Below, piece by piece: positions 1 through 7,130 of a stretch of 15,631 nucleotides of DNA. The notes beneath the pieces are model-generated. The model saw nothing but the letters and a program-made list of their open reading frames with translations. It ran no database searches and was not told the DNA's origin. The DNA is taken from assembly GCA_031282605.1 (NCBI GenBank), contig JAITDK010000314.1, forward strand, positions 1 to 15,631, given 5' to 3'. Numbering within the stretch: the stretch's first letter is position 1; the number at the start of each line of letters is the position of its first letter. This DNA is from Oscillospiraceae bacterium (lineage in GTDB: Bacteria; Bacillota; Clostridia; Christensenellales; Aristaeellaceae). The position numbers and the translations under genes were made by a program.

Positions 1-566
1 CTGTAAGGATTCTGACGGATGACGGCGGTCGACTTCTCTCCGTATACCTTGAATATCCGCATCGACAGTTTAGGCGGGATGCCGAAACCCTGCAGAAACA
101 CCATCGCCTCGCGCATGTCGTGCTGCTCGTGGAACGATTCCGCAATCATCCGCGCGCGCTTCTTGCCCATACCGGGCAGCCGCTCCAGTTTTTCCGGCGC
201 GAATTGCAGTACGTCCAAAGCGTCCATTCCAAACGTTTCGACGATTTGCTTGGCCGTGCGCGGGCCGACTCCCTTTATCCAGCCGGAAGCCAGCGTGCGT
301 TCGAGCGCGTCCGCCGTCTCGGGTTTGTTCCATTCGCAGGATGATATGCGGAACTGGCGGCCGTACTGCGCGTGCTCATGCCACTCGCCTGAGAACGTGA
401 TCGATTCGCCTACCGTCAGCGCGGGCAGCGATCCGACCGCACTGACCCGTTCGCGGCTGGAGCCGGGCGATCCATCCGCCCTATCCGGGCGAACTGACAG
501 CACCGTGAACCCGTTCTCAGGGTTACGGAACACGATCTCGTCGACCCGCGCCTTTAGTGCTTGCAT
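1..566 (-). CDS. recD2: RecD2-type ATP-dependent DNA helicase, N-terminal part (cut by left edge)
   Basis: The first 188 codons of a RecD-like 5'-3' DNA helicase of the kind found without RecBC in Bacillota. The start reads MQALKARVDEIVFRNPENGF and continues TVLSV, the characteristic opening of the RecD2 N-terminal OB-like domain. After a loop rich in Gly, Ser and Arg come two helix-hairpin-helix motifs: GWIKGVGPRTAKQIV at about residues 94-108 and LERLPGMGKKRARMI at about 126-140. The Walker A and later helicase motifs lie outside the window, so helicase activity is inferred from the family. The ATG is forced, because the codon two before it is the metK stop in the same frame. The gap to metK is 3 bases (TAA-TAC-ATG) and I see no clear Shine-Dalgarno, so translation is probably coupled to metK. 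Family assignment is firm; cellular role (repair, replication stress) is from family knowledge. Confidence 0.9.
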   Translation of the reverse strand, partial: MQALKARVDEIVFRNPENGFTVLSVRPDRADGSPGSSRERVSAVGSLPALTVGESITFSGEWHEHAQYGRQFRISSCEWNKPETADALERTLASGWIKGVGPRTAKQIVETFGMDALDVLQFAPEKLERLPGMGKKRARMIAESFHEQHDMREAMVFLQGFGIPPKLSMRIFKVYGEKSTAVIRQNPY

Positions 567-569
567 GTA

Positions 570-1727
570 TTATAGTATGTGCCTGGCCAGCGCAAGCGAT
601 TCCCACGGCGCGTCTAAATCCTCGCGGCCGAAGTGGCCGTAGGCCGCCAACGGTTGGTAGATTGGGCGGCGCAGGTCGAGCGCCTCTATAATCGCGCCGG
701 GACGCAGGTCGAACCTCTCCGACAGCAACGCGGCCAGTTTCTCATCGGGGAGCGTGCCCGTGCCGAACGTGTCTACGTAGACGGATACCGGACGCGCGAC
801 GCCTATGGCATAAGCTATCTGTATCTCGCAGCGTTTAGCCAATCCCGCTTTGACGGCATTTTTGGCCAGGTATCGCGCCGCGTACGCCGCCGAGCGATCG
901 ACCTTCGTGGGATCCTTGCCGGAGAACGCGCCGCCGCCATGCCGAGCCGCTCCGCCGTATGTGTCGACGATTATCTTGCGACCCGTCAAGCCCGTGTCGC
1001 CCATCGGCCCGCCGATTACGAACCGACCCGTGGGATTTATTATGTATTTCGTCCGGTCATCCAGCAGATTGGATGGGATCGACTCGCGTGCGACGCGTTC
1101 TATTATCCGCGACTCAATCTCATCATGCGATACGTCCGGATCATGCTGGGCGGATATGACGACCGTATCCACGTGAAGCGGCGTGTCGCCGTCATACTCG
1201 ACTGTGATTTGTGTCTTGCCGTCAGGGCGAAGCCACGGCAGCGTGCCGTCCTTGCGAACGGCGGCGAGACGCTTGGCCACGCGGTGCGCCAGCGTAATAG
1301 GCAGCGGCATCAGTTCAGGCGTGTCGTCGCACGCGTAGCCGAACACGCTGCCTTGGTCGCCCGCGCCGATCTCCCTGCCTCCCGCGACACGGCTCTCCAG
1401 CGAGGCGTCCACGCCCCGCGCTATATCCGGCGACTGACCATGCAGCGTGGTAAGCACGCAGCACGTATCCGCGTCGAATCCTATCCCCAAATTCGTATAG
1501 CCTATATCGCGCATCACACGACGCGCGGTGCCCTCTAAGTCTATGCCGGCAGTGGTTGTCACCTCGCCCATCACCAGCACCATACCCGTTGTGGCGCATG
1601 TTTCGCACGCCACACGCGAGGCGGGATCTTCCCGCAGCAATTCATCCAGCACAGCGTCCGCGACCTGATCGCACAGTTTGTCCGGATGCCCCTCAGTCAC
1701 CGACTCCGATGTAAAGTATCGGCGCAC
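570..1727 (-). CDS. metK: S-adenosylmethionine synthetase
   Basis: Makes S-adenosylmethionine from ATP and methionine, in the cytoplasm. It is 385 residues from the start chosen, a normal length (about 380-400). Visible family signatures are FTSESVTEGHPDK (residues 5-17), GAGDQG (121-126), the phosphate-binding GGGAFSGKDPTKVDRSAAY (264-282), and the C-terminal DLRRPIY and AAYGHFGR. No key residue appears missing. The start is not certain. AGGAG lies at 1736-1740, which is 8 bases from a GTG at 1725-1727 (giving MRRYFTSES) but only 2 bases from an ATG at 1731-1733; a GTG at 1734-1736 overlaps the SD itself. Spacing favours GTG at 1727. It has its own promoter in the divergent region and is the first gene of a metK-recD2 unit. 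No SAM riboswitch would fit in the short leader. Confidence 0.97.
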   Translation of the reverse strand: MRRYFTSESVTEGHPDKLCDQVADAVLDELLREDPASRVACETCATTGMVLVMGEVTTTAGIDLEGTARRVMRDIGYTNLGIGFDADTCCVLTTLHGQSPDIARGVDASLESRVAGGREIGAGDQGSVFGYACDDTPELMPLPITLAHRVAKRLAAVRKDGTLPWLRPDGKTQITVEYDGDTPLHVDTVVISAQHDPDVSHDEIESRIIERVARESIPSNLLDDRTKYIINPTGRFVIGGPMGDTGLTGRKIIVDTYGGAARHGGGAFSGKDPTKVDRSAAYAARYLAKNAVKAGLAKRCEIQIAYAIGVARPVSVYVDTFGTGTLPDEKLAALLSERFDLRPGAIIEALDLRRPIYQPLAAYGHFGREDLDAPWESLALARHIL

Positions 1728-1755
1728 GCGCATCACTCCTATCCGGCTTAACGCC

Positions 1756-1775
1756 GAATAGATTATACGCTATTC
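1756..1775. repeat. Inverted repeat centred on the metK -10 box
   Basis: GAATAG at 1756-1761 and CTATTC at 1770-1775 form a 6-base inverted repeat with an 8-base centre that contains the metK TATAAT. It could be a repressor operator, but a 6-base match around an AT-rich box can arise by chance. Confidence 0.35.
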
Positions 1776-1791
1776 ACAAGCGGTTGGGCAA
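1762..1791 (-). promoter_or_regulatory. Sigma-A-like promoter for metK-recD2
   Basis: Read on the minus strand, TTGCCC (1791-1786) is followed 18 bases later by a perfect TATAAT (1767-1762). Transcription would begin near 1755, giving a leader of about 25 bases. The leader includes a small CGGC-GTTAA-GCCG hairpin just before the AGGAG ribosome binding site. The -10 is consensus and the -35 is partial. Confidence 0.65.
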
Positions 1792-1887
1792 CCCGGATTT
1801 GAATGGCGGGGTAAAAAAACGATCGAAAAGCGGCGAGGTTTACGCGCCCGGTTACCTCCCGTCGCGCTGGTACGGGGCGGCCGGTTG

Positions 1888-1896
1888 TGTTATAAT
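1888..1896 (+). promoter_or_regulatory. Extended -10 promoter for the apgM-ychF-mnmE operon
   Basis: TGTTATAAT gives a consensus -10 (1891-1896) with the TGn extension at 1888-1890. No good -35 is seen at 17-18 bases upstream (TGGTAC at 1868-1873 is weak), as is common for extended -10 promoters. The start point would be near 1903. That leaves a leader of only about 16 bases that includes the GGAGG at 1907-1911. Confidence 0.6.
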
Positions 1897-1918
1897 CCAT
1901 TTCATTGGAGGACTGGCT

Positions 1919-3148
1919 ATGCGATACATACTATTGATACCTGACGGCTCCGCAGATAAGCCGATTGCCGAGCTTGATAATAAGACCCCGTATATGGCGC
2001 TGGATTTGCCCGGATTCGCACGGTTGGCGGGCGGCTTGATGGGTCAGGCGCGCACGGTGCCGGTTGGGGTCGCGCCGGGCAGCGACACCGCTATACTTAC
2101 CATATTCGGCAACGACGTCAAGCGTGAATACAAGGGCCGCGCCGCGCTTGAGGCTGCCGGCGCGGGCATAGAGCTGCGTGAGGGGGAGGCCGCGCTGCGC
2201 GTTAACCTGTGCTCCGTTACGCCTGATCCTGCCAACCCTGACGCGTTTGAGCGCGCGGTTATGAAGTCGCACAATGGCTGCGGCATAGAGGGTGAGGAAG
2301 CGCTCGAACTGACGCGCGCGCTGCTCGAGGACGAGACGTTTTCGGCGCTGGCCAGTCAAACGGGGTTCACGATCCATCAGTCGCCGACATTCAGGCAGAT
2401 GGGCGTGTTTGACCGCGTCGACGACGAACCGTTTATATTGGGCGAGCCGCACATGATACTGGGTCAGCCGATCGCGGGTTATCTGCCGAAGGGAAACCGC
2501 GCCGGCGAGTTAACCCGATTGATGAGCGCATCGTATGATACGTTGCGCAAACACCCGCTTAATATCAAGCGCGGGGATCGCGCCGCTAACTGCATATGGC
2601 CATGGGCGGCGGGTCGCGCGATGGCGCTGCCCAACTTCGGCGCGAAGTACGGGCACTCCGGCCCCGTCATTACGGCGGTGCCGCTGATGAAGGGCATCGC
2701 GCTGCTGTCCGGTCTGTCCGCGCCCAACGTTCCGGGCGCGACGGGCGATATTGATACTGACTACGAGGCCAAGGTGGATGCGCTGATCGCCGGACTGAAG
2801 GCTGGCGCGGATTTTGGCTGCGTGCACGTCGAGGCTCCGGACGAATGCGCACACGCGAAGGATGTCGAGGCCAAACTGGAGTCGCTGCGCCGATTCGACG
2901 CAAGGATAGTGCTGCCCTTGCTGGCGAGACTGCCGGACGTCGATCCGGATTTCCGCATACTGGTTTTAAGCGATCATCTGACGTTGCTGTCGAACGGCGC
3001 TCACGACGGCGATCCTGTGCCGTTTGCGCTCTATGACAGCCGCGAGCCGGGCGCGCCGCGCCCGTTCAGCGAGGAGACTACGCGGTACGGGCTATACGTC
3101 GCAGACGGGATGACGCTGATGGATCTATTGTTTGGAGCTATTGCTTGA
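1919..3148 (+). CDS. apgM: ApgM-type cofactor-independent phosphoglycerate mutase (possible homoserine kinase)
   Basis: A 409-residue alkaline-phosphatase-superfamily enzyme of the archaeal-type mutase family, which interconverts 3- and 2-phosphoglycerate. The N-terminus MRYILLIPDGSADKP carries metal ligand Asp9. APGSDTA puts the phosphorylated Ser at residue 55. Further metal-site residues are visible in HVEAPDECAH (303-312), SDH (351-353) and AHDGDP (361-366). Length matches the family (about 400-411). The ATG is preceded by GGAGG 7 bases away; an open frame extends upstream to 1784 but lacks any ribosome binding site and crosses the promoter. The usual Trp-Gly-rich motif reads IWPWAAGRAM here, a slight departure from what I remember. 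Some bacterial members of this family have been assigned as a replacement homoserine kinase, so mutase activity is not proven. It is first in an operon with the isomerase-like gene, ychF and mnmE. Confidence 0.85.
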   Translation: MRYILLIPDGSADKPIAELDNKTPYMALDLPGFARLAGGLMGQARTVPVGVAPGSDTAILTIFGNDVKREYKGRAALEAAGAGIELREGEAALRVNLCSVTPDPANPDAFERAVMKSHNGCGIEGEEALELTRALLEDETFSALASQTGFTIHQSPTFRQMGVFDRVDDEPFILGEPHMILGQPIAGYLPKGNRAGELTRLMSASYDTLRKHPLNIKRGDRAANCIWPWAAGRAMALPNFGAKYGHSGPVITAVPLMKGIALLSGLSAPNVPGATGDIDTDYEAKVDALIAGLKAGADFGCVHVEAPDECAHAKDVEAKLESLRRFDARIVLPLLARLPDVDPDFRILVLSDHLTLLSNGAHDGDPVPFALYDSREPGAPRPFSEETTRYGLYVADGMTLMDLLFGAIA

Positions 3149-3162
3149 AGGGAGTTAATCAT

Positions 3163-3972
3163 ATGAAAATCAGTTTTTCCACCCTCGGCTGCCCCCGCTG
3201 GAGCTGGCAGGACATAACCGCTACGGCGCGTGATCTAGGCTATGACGGGGTGGAAGTGCGCGGCATCGGCCAGGACATATCCGCGCCGTCGATACCCCAG
3301 TTCGCGCCGGACGCGATACCATCCACCCGCGCCCAATTGGATCGAATGAATCTGACGATACCGTGCCTGGCCAGCGAATGCACGCTGCATCAGCGGGACG
3401 CCGCCGCGCGCACGGCTAAGGAGGTTACGGCGTACATCAAACTAGCCAAGGCGCTGGGGGTGCCATATATCCGATTGATGGGAGCGGCGGCTGTTCCTCA
3501 TCCGATGGGTACGGTTGACGCGGGCTTCGTTCGCGAAGAGGCGCAGAAGTTTGGCGAGGAAGCCGCAGCGGCTGGCGTTATATTGCTGCTGGAGACGCAC
3601 GGCGTATGGTCCGACAGCGAGAAGCTGGCGCGGTTGTTGGAGGAGGTAAGCAGCCCGGCGGTGCAGGCGCTGTGGGATGTGCATCACCCTTACCGCTATC
3701 ATGGCGAGAAACCGCGCGTCACTTGGGACAATCTGGGTCGGTATATCCGCCACGCCCATCTGAAGGATTCGAGGATGGAGGCGGGCGTGCTGCGCTACGC
3801 GCTGCCGGGGTACGGCGACGTGCCGTTCGAGGAAGCGGTCGGATTGATGGAGTCGGGCGGCTACAAGGGCTTTTACTCTTTGGAGTGGGTCAAGCGCTGG
3901 GATCTGACGCTGGAAGAACCGGGGATCGTGTTCGCGCACTTCGTCAATATCATGCGGTCACTGGAGGCTTAA
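3163..3972 (+). CDS. Sugar phosphate isomerase/epimerase-like TIM-barrel protein
   Basis: A 269-residue protein of the xylose-isomerase-like TIM-barrel superfamily (the IolE/IolI and endonuclease IV fold group). The start MKISFSTLGCPRWSW is typical of the family's first strand. Probable metal ligands are conserved: Glu144 in LLLETHG, Asp172 and His175 in WDVHHPY, His198 and Asp202 in HAHLKDS, and Glu241 in SLEWVKRW. It is therefore likely an active metal-dependent isomerase or epimerase. The substrate cannot be named, because no sugar transport or catabolic genes are nearby. AAGGGAG at 3148-3154 starts on the last base of the apgM stop and sits 8 bases before this ATG. The 14-base gap shows co-transcription with apgM. 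Family confidence is high, function unknown. Confidence 0.85.
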   Translation: MKISFSTLGCPRWSWQDITATARDLGYDGVEVRGIGQDISAPSIPQFAPDAIPSTRAQLDRMNLTIPCLASECTLHQRDAAARTAKEVTAYIKLAKALGVPYIRLMGAAAVPHPMGTVDAGFVREEAQKFGEEAAAAGVILLLETHGVWSDSEKLARLLEEVSSPAVQALWDVHHPYRYHGEKPRVTWDNLGRYIRHAHLKDSRMEAGVLRYALPGYGDVPFEEAVGLMESGGYKGFYSLEWVKRWDLTLEEPGIVFAHFVNIMRSLEA

Positions 3973-3973
3973 C

Positions 3974-5071
3974 ATGAAATGCGGCGTAATCGGCCTGCCC
4001 AACGTCGGCAAATCCACCCTGTTCAACGCAATCACCCAAGCCGGCGCGGAGGCTGCGAACTATCCGTTCTGCACGATCGAACCTAACACGGGCGTCGCGG
4101 CGGTGCCCGATCGCCGGGTGGATGCGCTGGCCGCTATATTCCGCCCAAAAAAGACGACATACGCGCTGGTGGAATTCGTCGACATAGCGGGTTTGGTGAA
4201 GGGCGCGAGCCGGGGCGAAGGGTTAGGCAATAAGTTCCTTTCTCATATACGCGAGGTAGACGCCTTGGTACACGTGGTGCGGTGCTTCGAGGATCCAAAC
4301 GTGCTGCACGTGGACGGCAGCGTCGATCCCGTGCGCGACGCAGGCATCGTTACGCTTGAACTGATTCTCGCCGACCTGGAGACGGTGTCTAAAAGGCTGG
4401 AACGCGCTAAGAAAACCGCGCGCCCTGGTGACGCGAAGGCCGCCGCCGAGATCGAGCTGGCCGCGCGCGCTATCGCGCATCTCGAATCGGAGAAGCCGCT
4501 GCGCACACTGCCTATGACCGAAGATGAACTGGCGGTCGCGAAGGGCTGGTTCATGCTGACAGACAAGCCTGTGCTCTACGCCGCGAACATCGCGGAGTCC
4601 GACGTTGGCAAGCCTGAGGACGCGCTGCCCTATGTCAAAGAGCTTCGCGCGCTGGCCGCTAGTGAAGGCGCCGAACTGATGGTCATATCCGCACGAGTAG
4701 AATCCGAGATAGCCGTAATGGACGCCGAGGAAAAGACAATGTTCCTAGAGGAATTGGGCATCGGCGAATCCGGTCTGGATCGGTTCGCAAAGGCCAGCTA
4801 CAAGCTGCTGGGGCTGATATCGTTCCTGACGGCGGGCGCGGATGAATGCCGGGCGTGGACGATTAAGCGCGGCGCGAAAGCGCCTCAGGCCGCAGGTAAG
4901 ATTCACACGGATTTCGAACGAGGGTTCATTCGCGCGGAGGTCGTCCCGTTCGATACACTGATGCGCGAGGGCGGCATGAACACGTGCCGCGAGAAGGGTT
5001 TGATCCGCTCCGAGGGTAAGGATTATGAGATGAAGGATGGCGACGTTACGCTGTTTAGGTTTAATGTCTGA
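3974..5071 (+). CDS. ychF: Redox-responsive ATPase YchF (Obg-like, OLA1 family)
   Basis: A 365-residue P-loop NTPase, the family's usual length. Visible are the P-loop GLPNVGKST (residues 7-15), the G3 motif DIAG (70-73), and NIAE (205-208) in place of the GTPase NKxD, which explains why this family prefers ATP. A C-terminal TGS domain runs from about 284 to 365 and contains AWTIKRG, GKIHTDFERGFIRAEV and DGDVTLFRFNV. The protein binds ribosomes and is linked to stress and translation control in other bacteria; that is family knowledge. GGAGG at 3963-3967 lies inside the end of the preceding gene, 6 bases before the ATG. Only one base separates the two genes, so co-expression is near certain. 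Confidence 0.97.
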   Translation: MKCGVIGLPNVGKSTLFNAITQAGAEAANYPFCTIEPNTGVAAVPDRRVDALAAIFRPKKTTYALVEFVDIAGLVKGASRGEGLGNKFLSHIREVDALVHVVRCFEDPNVLHVDGSVDPVRDAGIVTLELILADLETVSKRLERAKKTARPGDAKAAAEIELAARAIAHLESEKPLRTLPMTEDELAVAKGWFMLTDKPVLYAANIAESDVGKPEDALPYVKELRALAASEGAELMVISARVESEIAVMDAEEKTMFLEELGIGESGLDRFAKASYKLLGLISFLTAGADECRAWTIKRGAKAPQAAGKIHTDFERGFIRAEVVPFDTLMREGGMNTCREKGLIRSEGKDYEMKDGDVTLFRFNV

Positions 5072-6431
5072 CACGATAGCCGCCTTCGCGACCCCGCCGG
5101 GAATAGGAGGCGTCGCGGTGCTGCGCATAAGCGGTCCGGACGCGGGGGGGATACTGCGCGCCATGTTCCGGCATTCCGGAGGGAGTCTGGCCAGCCATGT
5201 GCTGACATACGGGCGGTTGGTCGACCCTTCCAGCAATGAAATCATCGACGAATGCATGGCTGTGTTCATGCGCGCTCCTAGAACATTCACGCGGGAGGAC
5301 GTCGCGGAGATTCATTGTCACGGCGGTTTAGCCGTGATGGATAGGGCGTTGCGGGTGGTGAGGACGCTGGGCGCGAGGATCGCCGAGCCGGGAGAGTTCA
5401 CGCGGCGCGCGTTCGAAAACGGGAGGATCGATCTGACTCAAGCCGAGGCCGTGATGCGGTTGATTGGCGCGAGAGGCGAAGCTGCGGCGCGCGCGGCGGT
5501 GCGGCAGCTGGCGGGCGGCGCGTCGCGGTTTGTTAAGGAAGTCACCGACGAACTGATAACCGCGCTGGCCGGGATAGAGGCCGCGCTGGATTTCCCCGAC
5601 GAGATCGAGGAACAGGAAACTGCCGCGCGCGTCGCGGACTTATCGGAGTTGCTCGCGCATAAACTTATGCAAGCCAGCGACCCCCGTGCGGGACGCGTAC
5701 TGGACGACGGACTCGATGCGGTTATCGCGGGGCCGCCTAACGCAGGCAAGTCGTCGCTGCTCAATGCGCTGTTGGAGGAAGATCGAGCTATCGTCCATTC
5801 CGCGCCCGGTACGACCCGCGACGTGCTCACAGCCGAGATGACGGTTGCGGGACTCCGCGTGAGGCTGTCGGATACTGCGGGACTGCGCGAGACGGTCGAT
5901 CCGGTTGAGTCGATAGGAGTGAACCGAGCGCGGGCGCGGCTGGCGAACGCGGATCTTGTGTTGATGATGATCGATGCGGCAGTTCCTTTTGAGGCGGACG
6001 GACTGCGGGCTGCGGCCTCCGCGCCGCTGGACCGGATGATTATCCTGCTTAACAAGTGTGATATTGGCGTTGCGGCGGATGAATCCGCGTTCGACACGAT
6101 AGCGCCGGATGTGCCTCGGCTGCGCGTCAGCGCGAAAACGGGCGAAGGGTTGGGCGCGGTGCGCGATCTGATCGCAAAACGCGCGTTGGCGTTGGCTCCG
6201 GAATCCGCGATACTCTCGGGAGCGCGGCACGCGCAGGCGGCGCAGGCGGCGGCGCGGTCATTGCGTGAGGCGGCGGCCAGCCTGCGCGGCGGCGGGTATT
6301 GTGGCGCGGCGCTGGATCTCGCGGCGATCGATCTGCGCGCCGCGCTGCGCGGATTGGAGTCGATTACCGGAGTAGAAGCGGACGAGGCGGTTATCGACAG
6401 GATATTCTCGACATTCTGCGTAGGCAAGTAG
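5064..6431 (+). CDS. mnmE: tRNA uridine-5-carboxymethylaminomethyl(34) synthesis GTPase MnmE
   Basis: With MnmG it modifies U34 in the wobble position of several tRNAs; it binds 5-formyl-tetrahydrofolate or a related folate. At 455 residues it is normal in length. The N-terminal folate domain begins DTIAAFATPPGIGGVAVLRI. The inserted G domain has GPPNAGKS (223-230), TT in the G2 loop (250-251), DTAG (270-273), NKCD (330-333) and SAK (356-358). The C-terminus is FCVGK with the conserved Cys452. The ATG overlaps the last 8 bases of ychF and has only a weak AGG upstream, so it probably depends on translational coupling. An in-frame codon at 5037 would start inside ychF and add residues unlike the family. 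mnmG is not in view. Confidence 0.97.
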   Translation: MSDTIAAFATPPGIGGVAVLRISGPDAGGILRAMFRHSGGSLASHVLTYGRLVDPSSNEIIDECMAVFMRAPRTFTREDVAEIHCHGGLAVMDRALRVVRTLGARIAEPGEFTRRAFENGRIDLTQAEAVMRLIGARGEAAARAAVRQLAGGASRFVKEVTDELITALAGIEAALDFPDEIEEQETAARVADLSELLAHKLMQASDPRAGRVLDDGLDAVIAGPPNAGKSSLLNALLEEDRAIVHSAPGTTRDVLTAEMTVAGLRVRLSDTAGLRETVDPVESIGVNRARARLANADLVLMMIDAAVPFEADGLRAAASAPLDRMIILLNKCDIGVAADESAFDTIAPDVPRLRVSAKTGEGLGAVRDLIAKRALALAPESAILSGARHAQAAQAAARSLREAAASLRGGGYCGAALDLAAIDLRAALRGLESITGVEADEAVIDRIFSTFCVGK

Positions 6432-6432
6432 G

Positions 6433-6449
6433 GCGGACTGATCGTCCGC
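6433..6449 (+). other. Hairpin after mnmE
   Basis: GCGGAC (6433-6438) pairs with GTCCGC (6444-6449) around a 5-base loop, 2 bases past the mnmE stop. No T-run follows, so it is not a standard intrinsic terminator. It may protect the transcript 3' end or weakly attenuate reading into the nitroreductase gene. Confidence 0.4.
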
Positions 6450-6480
6450 GACTTAACTGATTCGATATAGGAGGATTGAC

Positions 6481-7056
6481 ATGCAAAACACCATACCGGC
6501 TGTAATGCCCGCCATCGACCAGACATCGCCGTTTTTGGAATTGTGCGGGCAGCGGCAAAGCTGCCGCAGTTTCTCTGATCAACCCGTTTCGCGTGAGGTG
6601 CTGCTGCGCGTTGTGGAGGCGGCAAGGCTCGCACCGTCGGCGTGCAATAGTCAGCCATGGCGGTTCATACTTGTCGAATCCCCCGAAAAGGTTGCGCAAA
6701 TCGTGCCGTGCGGCCAGGTTATGGGTATTAACGGCTTCCTTAAGGATGCGCAGGCCGTCCTGTTAATCCTCGAAACCCCGGCTAAGCTGGCGAAGATGAT
6801 CGCGTCTGTGATTGATGGACAGTACTTCGCGAAGGGCGACATAGGCGGCGCCGCGCTGGCCGCGTGCCTATCCGCGACTGAGCAGGGGCTGGGTTCGTGC
6901 ATCATTGGATTATTCGATCGACCGAAGATTCGCGAGATACTTGATCTGCCCGAGGAAGCGGACATAGCGTACTTTGTCGCGCTGGGATATCCCAAGAACA
7001 CGGCTGTGCGGGCTAAGTCGCGGAAATCGTTGGATGAATCGCTGACAATAGTGTAA
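6481..7056 (+). CDS. Nitroreductase family FMN oxidoreductase
   Basis: A 191-residue FMN-dependent NAD(P)H oxidoreductase fold. Family features include the FMN-phosphate-binding region around RQSCRSFSDQPV (residues 25-36), the motif APSACNSQPWRF (51-62), and KGDIGGAALAACLSATEQGLGSC (in parts, 118-140), followed by the YFVALGYPK strand. Substrates of the family are broad (nitro compounds, quinones, flavins) and cannot be deduced here. AGGAGG at 6469-6474 sits 6 bases before the ATG, a strong site. It lies 49 bases after mnmE with no recognisable promoter of its own, so it may be the last gene of the apgM operon. A 74-base stretch separates its stop from the first strong T-box stem and contains the proS promoter. 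Confidence 0.88.
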   Translation: MQNTIPAVMPAIDQTSPFLELCGQRQSCRSFSDQPVSREVLLRVVEAARLAPSACNSQPWRFILVESPEKVAQIVPCGQVMGINGFLKDAQAVLLILETPAKLAKMIASVIDGQYFAKGDIGGAALAACLSATEQGLGSCIIGLFDRPKIREILDLPEEADIAYFVALGYPKNTAVRAKSRKSLDESLTIV

Positions 7057-7079
7057 TCAGCATTGTGAACTATTCCGGA

Positions 7080-7109
7080 TTGAACGTAACGGCTCGGCAG
7101 GTGTATACT
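7080..7109 (+). promoter_or_regulatory. Sigma-A-like promoter of the proS T-box leader
   Basis: TTGAAC (7080-7085) and TATACT (7104-7109) are separated by 18 bases. The predicted start near 7116 lies just before the first T-box stem at 7131, which is where a T-box transcript would be expected to begin. Confidence 0.65.
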
Positions 7110-7130
7110 AATATATCATACTCGTTGGCG

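Noticed and set aside
633..1538. Open frame of 301 codons on the plus strand opposite metK
   Set aside because: It lies fully within metK, has Arg-rich low-quality translation and no ribosome binding site.
1784..1918. N-terminal extension of the apgM frame
   Set aside because: It crosses the promoter and lacks a ribosome site; the family starts at MRYILLIPDG.
5438..6658. Long open frame of 406 codons on the minus strand opposite mnmE and the nitroreductase gene
   Set aside because: It is antisense to an intact MnmE with all motifs; the translation is Ser/Ala/Arg-rich with no recognisable domain, as expected from GC-rich codon bias.
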